A DNA stretch of 64,000 bases from Karalla daura (GCA_029224185.1 CM055188.1:24523497-24587496); one strand, 5' to 3'; positions 39,620 to 52,050 are shown, numbered from the stretch's first letter. The notes: generated by a model from the sequence alone, not told the origin. Translations and numbers: made by a program.

Positions 39620-40035
39620 TAAGGCTGCACAATATAAAGTAAACATGCCATATGCAAGAACATTATTAAGAATTTTGATAACACGACTTGCAATATATAG
39701 ATAAATACTAGCATATGGTGGTTATAGTTAATGACCTACTTTGGAGAGCTGCTAACATAGCGTGCAAAGAGTAGGTGACCAAAAGTCAAATGCAATATTT
39801 TCATTCCAGCACGATAATTTTATTGAAATAAGTTAATTTGGCTACAGCTGAAATTTTAAATGCATTACACTGAACATCTGAAGACCCATTTTAAACATCT
39901 ATTGGCAGTGCCATCTTCATTTTACAAAGCCCAGGATATGGATGTATTGGAAATTCACCATTTATTGCAGTCCGGGCAGTTATTTGCACTATGTATAATC
40001 ACGCATGCTGATATCATTTATATAGTGCAGCCTTA
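39620..40035. mobile_element. hAT-type miniature element with terminal inverted repeats
   Basis: The left end, starting ATTAAGGCTGCACAATAT at about 39618, and the right end, GCACTATAT in reverse complement before AGGCTTAAT-type sequence at about 40019-40036, are inverted copies of each other over about 18 bp with one mismatch. The AGGCTGCAC(A/G)ATAT terminus and an internal TTTCATTCCAGCACGATAATTTTATTGA stretch (split here by position 39799-39826) resemble common fish hAT MITEs. The length is about 416 bp with no transposase frame. The flanking 8-mers agree at only 5 of 8 positions, so the target duplication is decayed or misplaced. Confidence 0.55.
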
Positions 40036-40185
40036 ATTCTCATGACTATCTTCAGTCATAGAAAGGAGTCATAGTTCATTTCCATTTGACTCCAACATTC
40101 AAAAGACAACTGACATTTTATTCCACTCATTTAGAGAGGAAAAATCCACATAGCATATATAGATATAGATATATAGACACACTAC

Positions 40186-40368
40186 CTTCTTCAGTTTCCC
40201 ATTCCGTGTGCCGACAAAAGCCACGGTGTTGCCGCGGTAGTCGTAGGCTGCCACCGAGGTCATGCCATCATCTTTGTCGATAAACAGGGGGATCCCCTCG
40301 ATGGTGCTGGTTCCCCCCAGGGGCTGATTGAAGTCCTGGCCACAGAAGTTGTCGTCTATCTGCAGCGG
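40186..40368 (-). CDS. plxna1: Plexin-A1, second coding exon (sema domain continued)
   Basis: This exon adds 61 codons (residues 395-455), starting PLQIDDNFCGQDFNQPLGG and ending RNGKLKK. It matches the PLXNA1 segment that follows CINS in the vertebrate protein, including the IDD-FCGQDFNQPLGG block and the AAYDYRG strand. The acceptor is a good pyrimidine tract ending in CAG at 40369-40371, with a CTGAC branch-like motif about 25 nt upstream. The donor is AAG|GTAGTG at 40185, which departs from the GTRAGT consensus at +4 to +6. Both ends are phase 0, so skipping the exon would delete 61 residues without shifting the frame. Reading past the donor would run about 29 codons to a stop in intron sequence. 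The protein match fixes the borders well; only the weak donor leaves a small doubt. Confidence 0.93.
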
Positions 40369-40835
40369 CTGGAGTAAAGACAAAAGGAGAACCGTCAGAC
40401 AAGAGAATTGATAAGGATGTGAGTGGATGCTTGGTTCAAACAACATTTCAAAGGCTGAGGATTATTGCAACGACAGAAGCAGGGGAGCATGGGGAGTACA
40501 AGGGTTGTGTCCTTTATTTTCAATGCTTTTGTTTAATGGGTCGACATTTGAAGCAACACATTCAAACTTTGAAGGGAAAGTGTTTGGTCACAGCGGTGAC
40601 ATGGCCGTACCGCTGGAGACCATGTGACAATATTTGGAGCATTTCTGTGTCACGAGGGGCCCATTGCCCTTGGCAATTCACTGACCCATATGATGTCGTA
40701 ACAGAGACACACTATAATCAGTTGCCCATGAAGCAGGTTTAAAAGTTGAAAGTGCAGCAGACAAAGAATGTTTTGTTAAACTAAAATGTTTTGAAGTGAT
40801 CTTATTCAAAGAGCAAACGTGGTATGAGCACAGTT

Positions 40836-40925
40836 TGATTAACTGATAGACTAAATCGACAACTGTTAGGAGATTGGTTAATAGTGTATGCCTATTTTAA
40901 ACAACTGTCAAAATTTCACACGTAA
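40836..40925. mobile_element. Possible further fragment of the same fish repeat
   Basis: A GATTAACTGATAGACTAAATCGACAA-like stretch (about 40840-40864) resembles the 'gattaatcgactaatcg' end of the common fish repeat also seen at 43060-43200. It is short and diverged, so the call is tentative. Confidence 0.25.
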
Positions 40926-41495
40926 TTCTTTACAATTTATAGTGTGTTTGTGTTTTGTGTTTTATCCTCGAGTCGCACATTTACAGTATGAAGGTATCAA
41001 CTTGGAAAGAAACAATCTCCACAATGCATAATGAAAGTGATAGCTGCTAAAATGAAGAACTGAACGAAAAAGAAATGTTCCATCAATTCTGAGAGGTCAA
41101 ACTTGTGAATGTGCGAGCGCAGATGTGTGTCAGGCGGGAGGTAGCTGACTGACTCCTAAAGTGTGTAACTGAAAGGGTGTCCGTGTGTGTCAACCAGAGC
41201 CACAGACACGTGGGAGTAAGTGCACATGCACACACATAGAGCTACACACACTTGGCGAGTGTGTAAATGGCTGTGTAATCCACAGTCTTATCACTACATC
41301 ATCTGATTGATCCACACGGGAGAAAAGATAACACCCTACCTCCTTCTCTCTCTCCCTCTCTCTCCCACTCCCGATCTCCCTAAATTGCCTGCAGCTCAGC
41401 ACATGTCAATAACCCGTTATTGTGCCTTTTTCTACTTTCTCACTCTTTTTCTCTGTATCCTTCAGGCCGCTACAGTAACTGAGTAAACGTCAATA

Positions 41496-41508
41496 CCCCC
41501 CCCCCCCC
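41496..41508. repeat. Homopolymer run of 13 C
   Basis: Thirteen C in a row in a pyrimidine-rich neighbourhood (41410-41600). Confidence 0.95.
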
Positions 41509-41960
41509 ACTCTGTCCTTTTCTACCTCTGTGCAGCCCAGTCACTCTGCATCTCCCTCTCTACCCATCCCTCCTCCATAAGACTCCTTCTGTGCCTATGT
41601 CACTCACTCTTTCTCCCATTGTTAATTCACATCTTTATACTTTTAATGCATTAAGCATTTAGAGGTGTGTGTACACATATGCCTCTGAGTTTAGGGTAGG
41701 GCTGAAGATCTTGCTCTCCATTTTCTCTGCAATGGGGTGGTAAAAGCAAAGCAAAGAAAAGGATATTTTAATTGAAGTGTATGTGTGTGTGCGTGCCTTT
41801 AAGAAAGTGAGAGACAGGAACACACAGACCCATTACCTGGAACAACTTTCTTTTGTGACCACTAATGGCCGTAAGGCAATTTCTTTCCTCGGAACAAAGG
41901 TGTCTGACAGACAAACACACATGTGATGACTTGTAAACCCAAGCACGGACACACAATAGC

Positions 41961-41982
41961 GCGCACACACGCATGCGCGTGT

Positions 41983-42020
<38 letters not shown>
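41961..42020. repeat. GCGC-rich near-palindrome joined to a (CA)n tract
   Basis: Positions 41961-41986 read as a 26-bp near-palindrome (GCGCACACACGCA | TGCGCGTGTGCGC, 12 of 13 arm positions matching) and run straight into a CA tract ending at 42020. It is alternating purine-pyrimidine throughout. Confidence 0.9.
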
Positions 42021-42023
<3 letters not shown>

Positions 42024-42199
42024 CACTCAACTAGAGCATCCAGTTTATTTTCTCGGTGTACAAAGAGATTTGGCTACAAGCAATGAAACAATTCCCACCG
42101 TCTTCATATGACAAATAACTAGAGGGAACAATTTTAAACCATATAGTCATGGGAGGGAGATCCATCAATCTGGACTAGAGTCAGTCCTACACTTACACA

Positions 42200-42235
42200 G
42201 ACACACACACACACACACATACACACACACGCACG

Positions 42236-42297
<62 letters not shown>
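42200..42297. repeat. Interrupted (CA)n microsatellite with CGCA units
   Basis: CA repeats broken by a T at 42220 and by GCACGCACGC (42231-42240), then an uninterrupted CA tract to 42297. Confidence 0.96.
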
Positions 42298-42301
<4 letters not shown>

Positions 42302-43059
42302 AGCTATTTGGCCCGCAGAGCCAAAAGGGAAATAAGTTAAAAGGGTTAATCCATCTTCTATGGAGGAGACCAAATGTTGAAAATACTGTATCCAGTAGCC
42401 CCTTGGGTCCATAGGGGTTAACACACATCACCACATACACACACATAGAATAGCGTGCACACAGTATCCTATATAGGTCTCGGTGGGACCGTTAAGGGTA
42501 AAGGTGCTATAGCATTCTTGCAGGTCTGGACGCTTTAAACAGCACGAATCAGCATGGAATAAAAGGCATTTCCCTTGAGGTTGGAAAACATTTTAATGGA
42601 GCCTACGTTCAGATGTGGGTTCTGCAATTTGGGGCACCATAAGATTCCCACGTGAATTAGAACCGATATTCTGTATGGAAATAATATTCCCCTCTGTGGT
42701 CTCTGCAGGGTTGTTGGCTGGAGACCGTATTTAACGTTCTGCAGCATTTTCAAAGACGCAGAGCTCCGCCAGGGACAAAAGAGTTAAGCCAACAACCTTC
42801 CAATGACTTTGGCTGCAGGGCCTTACGATTGCAGAAGAGGAGGCTTCTTGTTTTGATTTTTATAGGATGCATGTGGGGCTGAATGAATTTGTGGATTTGC
42901 AGTTCAGTGGGACTTAAAAGTGTGAGTCAAATCTGAAAACGGGAGATAATGATGCTATTTTTCTGTTCCTAGCGCTCCTCTAATCACTTCTAATCTGGTA
43001 TTCCACAACAGAGTGGGCGTTTACTTAAAAATGATGAGACATTTGTAGATTTCATACAA

Positions 43060-43200
43060 AGGTTGCAACTATTGATCATTTTTTGTCATGATTTACTTGT
43101 ATCGACCATTTGCCTCAGCTATTTAATGTGACAAAAGTTAAGCCTTAAGATGCTGTTTTCTGCTGACTGACAAATCCAAATCTACTCAGTTTATGATGCA
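43060..43200 (+). mobile_element. Diverged copy of a widespread teleost interspersed repeat
   Basis: Order of motifs: GGTTGCAACTATTGATCATTTT, then TGTATCGACCATTTG, TTAATGTGACAAAAG, AGATGCTGTTTTCTGCTGAC, ATCCAAATCTACTCAGTTTA. This follows the order of the very common fish repeat that begins 'gttgcaactaatgattatttt' and contains an 'atgtcttgttttgtctgaccaacagtccaaa' block. The comparison is from memory. The copy is partial, without clear ends. Confidence 0.5.
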
Positions 43201-44501
43201 TGGGATGTGGGAAAACTGAAAATACTCACTGGTGAAATGGAATCATGAGTAATTACATTCTGATTACCAAACTCGCTGCCATTTAAAATTCTGCTGATCG
43301 ACTCGATTAATAGGCGAATCATATAAGCTTCGCTGTGAGGCAGCACTAGCAACGCGTAAATCTTTCTAAGCTGCGATCTTAACTGTGGGGTTTTAAAGCG
43401 TCAATACACAGACTAAGGGTGGGGCATTATACTGTATTTCTGCTGCGTATATACGGGACATGGGAACCAATGTTCAAGGTCAAAGAGAAATATAAAGCCG
43501 AGAGACTGTGTACTATGTACAGTCGGGGTTTGCAGACCCCCAAACGGTCTCTAGAAACACCTTGAGGTCATGCGTGTTGCTGGAAGCCACAACTGTGGTG
43601 GTTTCCCCTGGGTGGAGCTGCTTCACCCGCTTCACACTGCAGCGCAATGAAATATAGCCATTCATATAGTACCAAACACGTGTGTACACACATCTCAGCC
43701 CACAATAACACTGACTGATTGCAGATGTGCTCTGGCTGGCAGAAGGAAATGGTTGAATAATCATTCCCCCATGATTGCTATTTCTTTAGCGTATTTCATC
43801 AAGAAAATATGTCTGGGCACACATAGCACCGACCTCAAGTGGAATTCGCTGATAGTAACCTCCATTCACTGAACCATACTGAAACAGCAGAGTACAATAT
43901 GGGCTTCTGTACAGGAACATACATGGTGTTGTTGACCGAATACACTGCTGTGAATTATGGGTTTGAGGCAGAAGGAAAACATGCATGGAGAAAAAACAAA
44001 CACTCACTCATTAAGCGACATGTGACTAAACCGTCTCAAAAAACTGTTTGTGCAGAGAAAGTTTTCCAAAATGATATTTTTGTATGAAGTAGTGAACAAA
44101 GGAGAGGTGGGGGACAGAGGTGGCTCAAAGGAAACGAGGACTGCTCTTAACGAAGCTCCATCTGTGCCTCCAAGGAATGAGTGAGAACCACTCACCACCT
44201 CGGTGCAATGAGCAGAAGCAGCTGGCAAAACAAGAGTGTAAGGCTTGCATAGTTTATGTCTAAATAGCTAAATTCAGGGTTTATTTTAAAGAAACCCGTG
44301 GTCATCGAAAGTCACAGGTCTTGTGACCTTCAAACTGAGTTGACTTTGTTTACTGATCTAAAACCCAAAAGGGTTTAACGGATTTTAAACCCAACAGGGT
44401 GAAGAGCTGCCAGGAAGCATTTTGACTAATGGGCGAGTGTCACCAGGAGACATGTGAAGGAGAGGTTAGCAACTGGAGAGGAGAATCATGTGACATCAGG
44501 A

Positions 44502-45061
44502 TAGAGATGTGCATAATCTGATTCAGTATCGGTGTTGGGGCAGATTTTCACACATATCTCACAAATTTTATTTTCAGCTACACGCAAGCCCCAGTTTGAT
44601 TTGGGCCAACCGTTTATGTGTCCACAGCACTTTTACTTCCTAATTGGCGGCATTCTGGGCACTGTACTTGAGGCACCACATCATGGCTGGAGTGGTCAAA
44701 CACATAGCATTTCTCTATAATCCAATCAGAAGCTTTTGAGGGGCAGATGATCAGTAGATCTCTTCTGAAACCAACAACAAAGTGTTATCGATGCATTCAT
44801 TCAATGGTTGGATAACAGCTGATGAAAAACCACGTGTGTTCACACAGGACACACTATTTGACCTGTTCAAATGAAGCATCACTAGTGTTCTTAATTTACC
44901 TGCACTATTTTCAACATGATATAATAAGTGATGAGTATGTTTCTTTTATTTTGATGTAACCTAAACAACAATAATAATATCAAAGTGGAAGCTCTACTAC
45001 CAGGATCAGACAGGAATCAGATAGGTATTGGCAGTTGTGTATTGGAATTGCCCCATCTCTA
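44502..45061. mobile_element. Candidate decayed hAT element
   Basis: The sequence starts TAGAGATGTGC and ends CCATCTCTA, giving an 8-9 bp terminal inverted repeat. A subterminal TCTGATTC occurs in inverted form near each end, and CAGTATCGGTGTTGG / GGTATTGGCAG motifs resemble the 'tatcggtatcgg' subterminal repeats of hAT families. The flanking 8-mers do not match. There is no transposase frame. The assignment is inference from termini only. Confidence 0.4.
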
Positions 45062-46006
45062 TGTCAAGGCATGGGCTCGGTGGTAGTTTTCACATCAAAT
45101 TATTTTCACTGAGCAGACACACAAACACACACAAGTACTCGTATAAGTGCAACGGGAGTGTGTTGGCAGATGCAGGTGCTTTTCACCTGACGTGTGTTTG
45201 TGTCTGTGTGTGCATGTGGCTCCAAGCTGAGTGAGGGATTCTGAGCGAGGGCAGCTCATAAATTACCCAGAAATCTCAGCGGGGGCCTTGAACTCATGGA
45301 GACATTGCTGGAGTCAGGATGAATAAACACACAGAATGCTGCAGAGCTTGTGTGTGATCAGGTCATTGTTTGTTTCAAGTAAGAACAGGCACATTTGAAG
45401 ATTCGCAAAGAAGAGAAATCAAAATATCGATAGTGGCGCATTGATAATGCTGAAAAAGAAGAAAAATATCAGTAATTGCCTCTTTCTACATGCTCGTATG
45501 ACACTGCTTGGTGTCTCTATGTACAGTAATTTAGCAGAAATGACATTCACAGGTTTTTAAATGTGTGAATCCTACTCATACCAGCATAGGTCCAGCCATC
45601 ACAGACAACCAAAAAGCACACATTATGCTTCATAATTATTAGACTCATGGTGGTGATTTCAGTCACTCTCACCCTAAAGTCAGTCATATAATTCTATTGT
45701 TAACTACTCTTAAAACATTCAGAGGCAATTAAAGGCTGCTGCTATTTCCATAAATGTGTTGAATTTAATTTAACCACGGAACCACAAATTAAACTAAACA
45801 TTAAATCACCGCTCTACGGTAATAAACATCCTTAGCCTTGTGAAAAGAATAAATTATGTTATATTTTATAGCACCAATAAAATATATGGCACAAGAATGT
45901 CATAAACATAAACATTTGCACAGCTCTGAAAAAGCTTCTGTGTTTAGGAAAACAAGATGTAAAAAAACAAAAAACAAAAAAGAATCTCCTAGATGACATC
46001 AGTTCC

Positions 46007-46057
46007 TGTGTGTGTGTGTGTGTGTGTGAGTGTGCGTGCGTGCGTGCGTGCGTGCGT
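46007..46057. repeat. Compound microsatellite (TG)n-(TGCG)n
   Basis: A TG tract (46007-46028), a short GAG interruption, then about six TGCG units to 46057. Confidence 0.95.
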
Positions 46058-46649
46058 ATTTAAGTGTCTATCGGCTTCTCACTTGCGTCAGCAGTGATGC
46101 TACTGACTCCATGGTTACAGAGTTTATCTGATTGGTAAAGTCTCAAAGGTGTTGGGCAAAGTGTGCGGTGCATTAAGAAGATCTGGAGGGGAGAGTGTTT
46201 TGTTATCCAGCCTCAAGTGTTTCTACAGACTTACAATGTTAAATTCAGGACTCCCCACAGATCTGTTTGATAGAGAAATGCATTTTTCTTTAAACTAATT
46301 ACAATCTATGAATTGTTTCTGTACACGATGCTGTGGCTGATTTCTCAAAGACGCTACTCCATGATCAATAATTTAGAAAAAGACATGACTGCACCAGTTC
46401 TGTATTCATGGACTGCAGGGTAGTAATTTCTGTGTGGAGTGCACTTCAGGCAGACAGTGAAACCTCAAGGAGTTGGCACCCATTCAGAGAGCTGCTTCCA
46501 AAAGCTGTCACCACATGTTTAGACGGCAATCCAGCTGAATGTGAGCGACACGGGAGAAATAATATAGTCTGTGTGGAGCATGTACGGGAAGACGCATGCC
46601 CGTACAGACAGTAAAAGAAACACACGGCCGGTTGAAAAAGAAACGAGAA

Positions 46650-46860
46650 CAGCACAGGCTGGACAAGAGAAGACCTTGCGATCAACAGATCATTGGTTCA
46701 AATCCCCAGACCATCTGTGGGAAAGTGGGTGGGGGAAAATGAGTGAGTAACAAACTTCCTCCATCCATCGTCAGCCACCACAGGCGACCCCGAGCCAAGT
46801 ACTTAACCTCCAACTGCTCTGATGGATGCTCGGTGACCAGCAGTGGAAGAGTGCTCCAGC
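46650..46860 (+). mobile_element. tRNA-derived SINE
   Basis: A pol III B-box-like motif, GGTTCAAATCC, lies at about 46695-46705 within a tRNA-like head. The body then reads GTGGGAAAGTGGG, a GAGTGAGTAACAAAC segment, and GAGCCAAGTACTTAACCTCCAACTGCTC. The last part is a diverged form of the 'gagcaaggcacttaacccccaactgctcc' block found in many fish SINE copies. The ends and target-site duplications are not clear. The family (V-SINE-like or related) is from memory and not certain. It is inserted antisense to plxna1. Confidence 0.65.
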
Positions 46861-49327
46861 ACAGTCGAATGTTTTTTAAGACGTTAAAAGGAAATCCGAA
46901 GGGTATCTGTCACTAGTGCGAAGGGTATTCTACTTTGACTAAAGTTTAAGCAAGATTTATAACTGTTATAACATTGGAGGGAAGACAAGTATTTTACTTT
47001 ATTTCTCACACATGGCGTTCGTGATTATACTTTAAGTATCACAGGTAAACCTGTTCACATGCTAATGTTTTCACAAAAGAGAGAAAAGCATGTGTTATGG
47101 GTGGATGATGTGAAAAATCGACGTATGCAGTCTGTGTACAAGGGAAGTGAACCGTTAAGCTAAAAACATACAGCAAATAAACAAAGCAGGCACGATCCAG
47201 CGCTTCCCCTGCCCAACATTTTCAGATTACCCCTGATAATGATGTATGCAACACACCACCCACACACAGTGCAGATCAATACATAATTACACTGACAATT
47301 AGTATCATTAGAGTGGTGCTGGAGTTGGGGATTTGTTGAGCTAAACACTCCTCAGAGAGAGAGAAAGGTCAGAAAAAGAGAGAGAGCGAATTAAGCAGCT
47401 CAGACGCAGTCTGCATGGGGTCTTTTGCAAAAGGTTTTCTATTGTTCTTTAATAATGGGTTGAGAGCCACATTTGAGCTCAGAGTGGGCATGTCATTGCT
47501 AGCTCTCATATATTCGCACCAGCGCAATGCCGATCGCAAGAAGAAACCCTCGTAATTTACAAACAAAACACCAAATTTTTACAGCAACATGACCCAGAGT
47601 AGCAATAACATGGAAGACAACCCGCCCCAATCTTCAAGCTCAACTCATTTAGACTGTCAATTAACTCATGCTCATCAACTCTGGCTCAATTAATCAGGTC
47701 TAATTACTTAAACACATTTGCCGACACATCCTTTTAGATTAGGTCCGTAGAAGTAGGCATGTGTTTTATAAAGATCACAACTGAGTTACTTTCATTAGAT
47801 GATATTCATAATGATGTGTTTAATAAGGTTAGGAATGAGCCAATTCCATTTTGTCTTCTCTGTAACAACATACTAAAAATCTGTACAAAAAAAAAAGGAT
47901 AGACATTAACTTTTCTTTTTTTTTCTCTCGCCAAATAAATATTACACGCTCAAAGCCCCTTTAATGGAAAGCAAATACAGGATCTAAGAATCTCATCAGA
48001 TGCTCTACTCCAGAATAGGTTTTTCCTATAGTGAGTGTTTCTTAGCAGCCATAGGGGGAAAAGCATCGGGTCCAACATTTGCATCCACTATACAGCTGCA
48101 ATCAGTCTCCAGTGTGGAGTTCGCCACGGGGCGTAACTTGCTCCGATACTCATGCTACTCTCAGCAGCTCCTCTGACTAAACAAAAAAAAACCAAATACA
48201 CAACTTACAGCTCTAGTGGAAAACTGTGTGTGTGTAAAATCAGCACATCTAAGTGGTTTAGAATAGGCAGTGGCCTACATCAGCTATATTAAAATGCAAA
48301 CATCGTCAAAACACATTGCAAGGAAAAGTACATGACAACACCACCCGCAATAACGCATGAGTAATAACTTAGGAAACAGGAAACGGACAGAAATAACACA
48401 GAAATGAGCACCAGAGTGAAAAAGCTGCCTAAGTATATATACAACACAGATGCAAGTGCCTGAATATCGATCTCAGGTTCACCAGCAAATCTCACCTTTG
48501 ACTCTGATGGTAAAGCGACAGCTGGCCTATGCTGCATGAAAAAAAAACTTTTTTCGCTATGAGTGATTCTCCGATTGATGGATGTATTGGCTTGTGACAA
48601 AGTTCAAAACATCACCATCCATCTTGAGAGAAAGCAGCTTGACACATTGAATGGTCGCTAAGATGTGAGACTCATGTGAAGACAAGTATCAATGGCGCTT
48701 TCAGTGAAAAGCAAGAATGTGAAGGCATTGACACTTTCGCCTGACGTCCCGACTTAATTAACTTACAACTACCAATCCAAAACAAAATGGAACAGGGTAA
48801 ATAGCAATCGGTATGTGTGGAAGTTAACTTTTTTTAACATATACTTAAGAGAGAACAGCACAAACAAAATCTATTTCACTGTGTTTTTTTTCTTAATATA
48901 TTCTTACTGTGAATGTGATGAGAGCAGTTATTGCCATTAATCACATTATAAATGTGACTCCACTTTATGTAATTAGATAAAATAAAGACAGGGGTAAAGG
49001 CTGTAATGCTGATCAACGGTCTAAAAAACAAGATCATCTCAAGATATCTGAGGATCTAAAACTGATGAAAAGATTGAAGAGTTTTCAAAGGCTCATATGA
49101 CTAAAAGTTCCCCTGCAGCTTTGGTGTGAAACACATGACTTTCCATGACTTTCTGTAACAAATTTAGAAGATTTATTCTCATTATGGAAGAAAACTGCTG
49201 GAAATCACCATTTAATATGATGAATTTAGCATGTGGAAAAATATATTCCACAGAGTGACCCCTGAGCAAAGGAATCACCTGACTTTCTCTCATCTGAAAG
49301 TGCATTCTTGAATTCTGAGATATTTCA

Positions 49328-49328
<1 letters not shown>

Positions 49329-49368
<40 letters not shown>
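49329..49368. repeat. (CA)n microsatellite
   Basis: About 20 uninterrupted CA units in the first intron. Confidence 0.95.
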
Positions 49369-49369
<1 letters not shown>

Positions 49370-52047
49370 AAAAGGAGTTTGATGGTGTTCTTGAGCCCTC
49401 GCTGTTACGGTGCCTGCTGCGAGACATACACGCCCTGTCAGACGAGCTCCAACATACATCCACACGTGCACGTGCGGAGCAGAGGGGACATGACAGAGCG
49501 GCGTGCAGCTGAAGAGGACAGTGTGGCGACCAGGTGACGGACACGATATTATTTGTGCTGCAGCCAGCATTCAATCACCCTCACCTCTCCTCCCTCCATC
49601 TCTCTCCCGTCTTCCTGTCACCCACCCTTTTCTCCCGCTGTTCTTGGCACTGGCAGCGAAAAGATTTCTGGGGCTATCACTCTTCTTCTAGCCCTCCTCT
49701 TCCCTCCGCCAGTGAATCACTGCCTCTCCTTCATGCACACCCTGCTGCTCTCTTTCCTTGGCTGCCTTTCCCTTACCTCTGCTTCTGTTTATCCCTTCCT
49801 CAATAAAACCATCACCACTTGTGTCACTCATCTTTGCCTTACCACGTTCACCCAATTTTTGTAAGTGTGGGCATGCAACTCGTTTGAATCATAATCTTGG
49901 GAAGAAAATTGTGAAAAAAAAGAGTTAAGATGTATATAACATGCATCATTAAAATAGTTTTGTTTTATTTGATCAATTTGTAGCAGCACAGAACAGAGCT
50001 CCACCTTTAAGTCATCATGACTGGTCCCACTGCATAGAGTCTCTCCAGCAATGGGCGGTGAAAGCACTTATTTTTATTGTCCATTTAGCAAGCAGCTTGT
50101 GTTCACAGCATTTCCTGGATCATTTTCCTGTTTTTCCCCAAATACAGTACCACTCACTGTGGGTATGCACTATTCGAAGCAGCTCAAAATGTCTGAACAC
50201 ACAAATCTTGCTTTTATCACCCGTCAACAGTCCGGGCTTAACAGCAGAGGTGAATACAGGTGCAGATGCACCTGTACTCTAAACAAAGTTAACGAATCTG
50301 CAGTATCCTCCTCTTCTTCTTGTTTCCCTCATGAATCTCCAAGCTTCTTCCTCATCTCCACAACACATCCTTCATATCTCACTGCTCGCTCCTGCATGAT
50401 GCGATCGCATTTTACTCTTTCTCTCTCTCTGCTCTCTTGTGATTTCTCATTTTTGCTCCCGCCCACAGTTTTTCCTCTTTCTTTCTTTCTCACCTCTCTC
50501 CCTGGTTTGGGCTGCCATCTCTCTCATTTCCTTCCTCTTTATTCTCTCTTACACCCATTTCTCACTCCACTCTCACCTGGATTTGAATTCATCTCCATCT
50601 CACACGCCCCTAACTTAGAATCTTTCTCACTCCCCCTCTCATCCCTCCCTCCCTCTCTTGCTCTCTCTCTCTCTCTCTCTGGAAATGGTTTGTATTGATC
50701 CACTCTCAAACCGGGGAGAAGGTCAGGGGTTCACTAATAAAGCTCAGGGACAAAACAGACACACAAACAAGCACATGGTTGCACACACAAACACATACAC
50801 ACAGCAGAAAAATATAGGTAGATAACTGGGCTGAGGTGATGAATGGTGGGTGGGTGGCTGGGTGGGAGGCAGGGTGAACATGCATCTGCACATCTGTACT
50901 GTCCTACACAGCTTTGCCACAAATAAGCCCAAATATTTGTGTTTACAGAAAAACAGCCACCATCTCACTGTGCCCATAAACATATCGTTCTAATGATGTC
51001 CAGAGGCTAGAAATTATGACCCAACACTAATATGAACTCCAAGCAGGGAGCTGACACAGCGCCCAGTCGTCCATCCATCATCCAGCTGTGTGGCTAACAG
51101 CTGTCCGGGCCCTTTTTCCCCTCCCACCTTACAACTCAGCTTTACCCCCTCTGCACCACCAGTCTGTGGCAGGGTCAACCCAAACGTATTCTCCCACAAA
51201 CCCCACATCACACAGCTATCCCCTGCAGTCACATGTAGTCACGGTGGGCTCGGGCTGCTGGGCCACAGCTGGGCAGGATTCAGTGACCAACGACTGACGG
51301 AGAGAGAACATCAAGTGTAGGAGAAGTGACTTGACATCTTGTTATGTTGTTATGAAAGTGTGTCTGAAATTCAATAGCAGAACTGAAAATTGACCTTTAC
51401 ATCTAAACGACAAATCTTCCCTTTCTTCATATTAACCACTTCAACTTCCCTATTGGTTTGATTTATTGATTTAAATTACAATTGAATGTCTATGATATAT
51501 ATATTTTTTAATTGATTCCATTTTAATTTTCTACTGTTCTTCTGTAAAACTTCTGTAGTCACTGGAGGGCCCAGTTTTAAGCGGTTTTGGGGTCGTAAAC
51601 ACTGAGTACAATAAGGACAAACATGCAGTAACTGCATGAAAAAAAAACATTTTATTGAAAAAAACAAACATAACATAACTGATTAATCAGTAAATGTTTT
51701 CAGGCTTAGCATGTGTGTAATTCTATGTAGCACTATGTACTAAATCGGTGATGACATTTTATAGTGGAATTTCAGGAAACAGTCGACAGTCCATCTCCTT
51801 CAAAAAGAAACCAGAGGGCATAATGTTAGAAATAGATTGAACACCAAGCTCTATCCATCAATGTACATACATACGTAAATACACCACTGGCAAAGCCAGC
51901 GAAAAAGACTCGGGTTTAACACAGTAAATGTTCGAAGAACAAGAAATGTAATACCAAGTTTTGTTTCTGTTATTCTGAATAATCGCTAGGGCTGCAGAAT
52001 GGATTGCCTTAAATATAAATCAGTCCTTAGACTGAATTTTACATGTA

Positions 52048-52050
<3 letters not shown>

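Larger units (their letters stand above)
30001..40185 (-). other. plxna1: plxna1 intron between coding exons 2 and 3, right part
   Basis: Non-coding. It contains GT tracts at 31694-31719, 32472-32494, 33919-33969 and 34471-34509, the G-rich minisatellite at 33685-33747, and a hAT-type miniature element at 39620-40035. Purine-rich DNA lies around 30480-30850. The 30270-30400 and 31060-31400 intervals are unique sequence with several ATTA/TAATTA-type motifs and no simple repeats. No exon of plxna1 or of another gene was recognised. Confidence 0.85.

Noticed and set aside
50051..50698. 215-codon plus-strand frame
   Set aside because: Long Ser/Leu/Phe/Pro runs come from a polypyrimidine tract. 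There is no domain, and it lies within the plxna1 intron.
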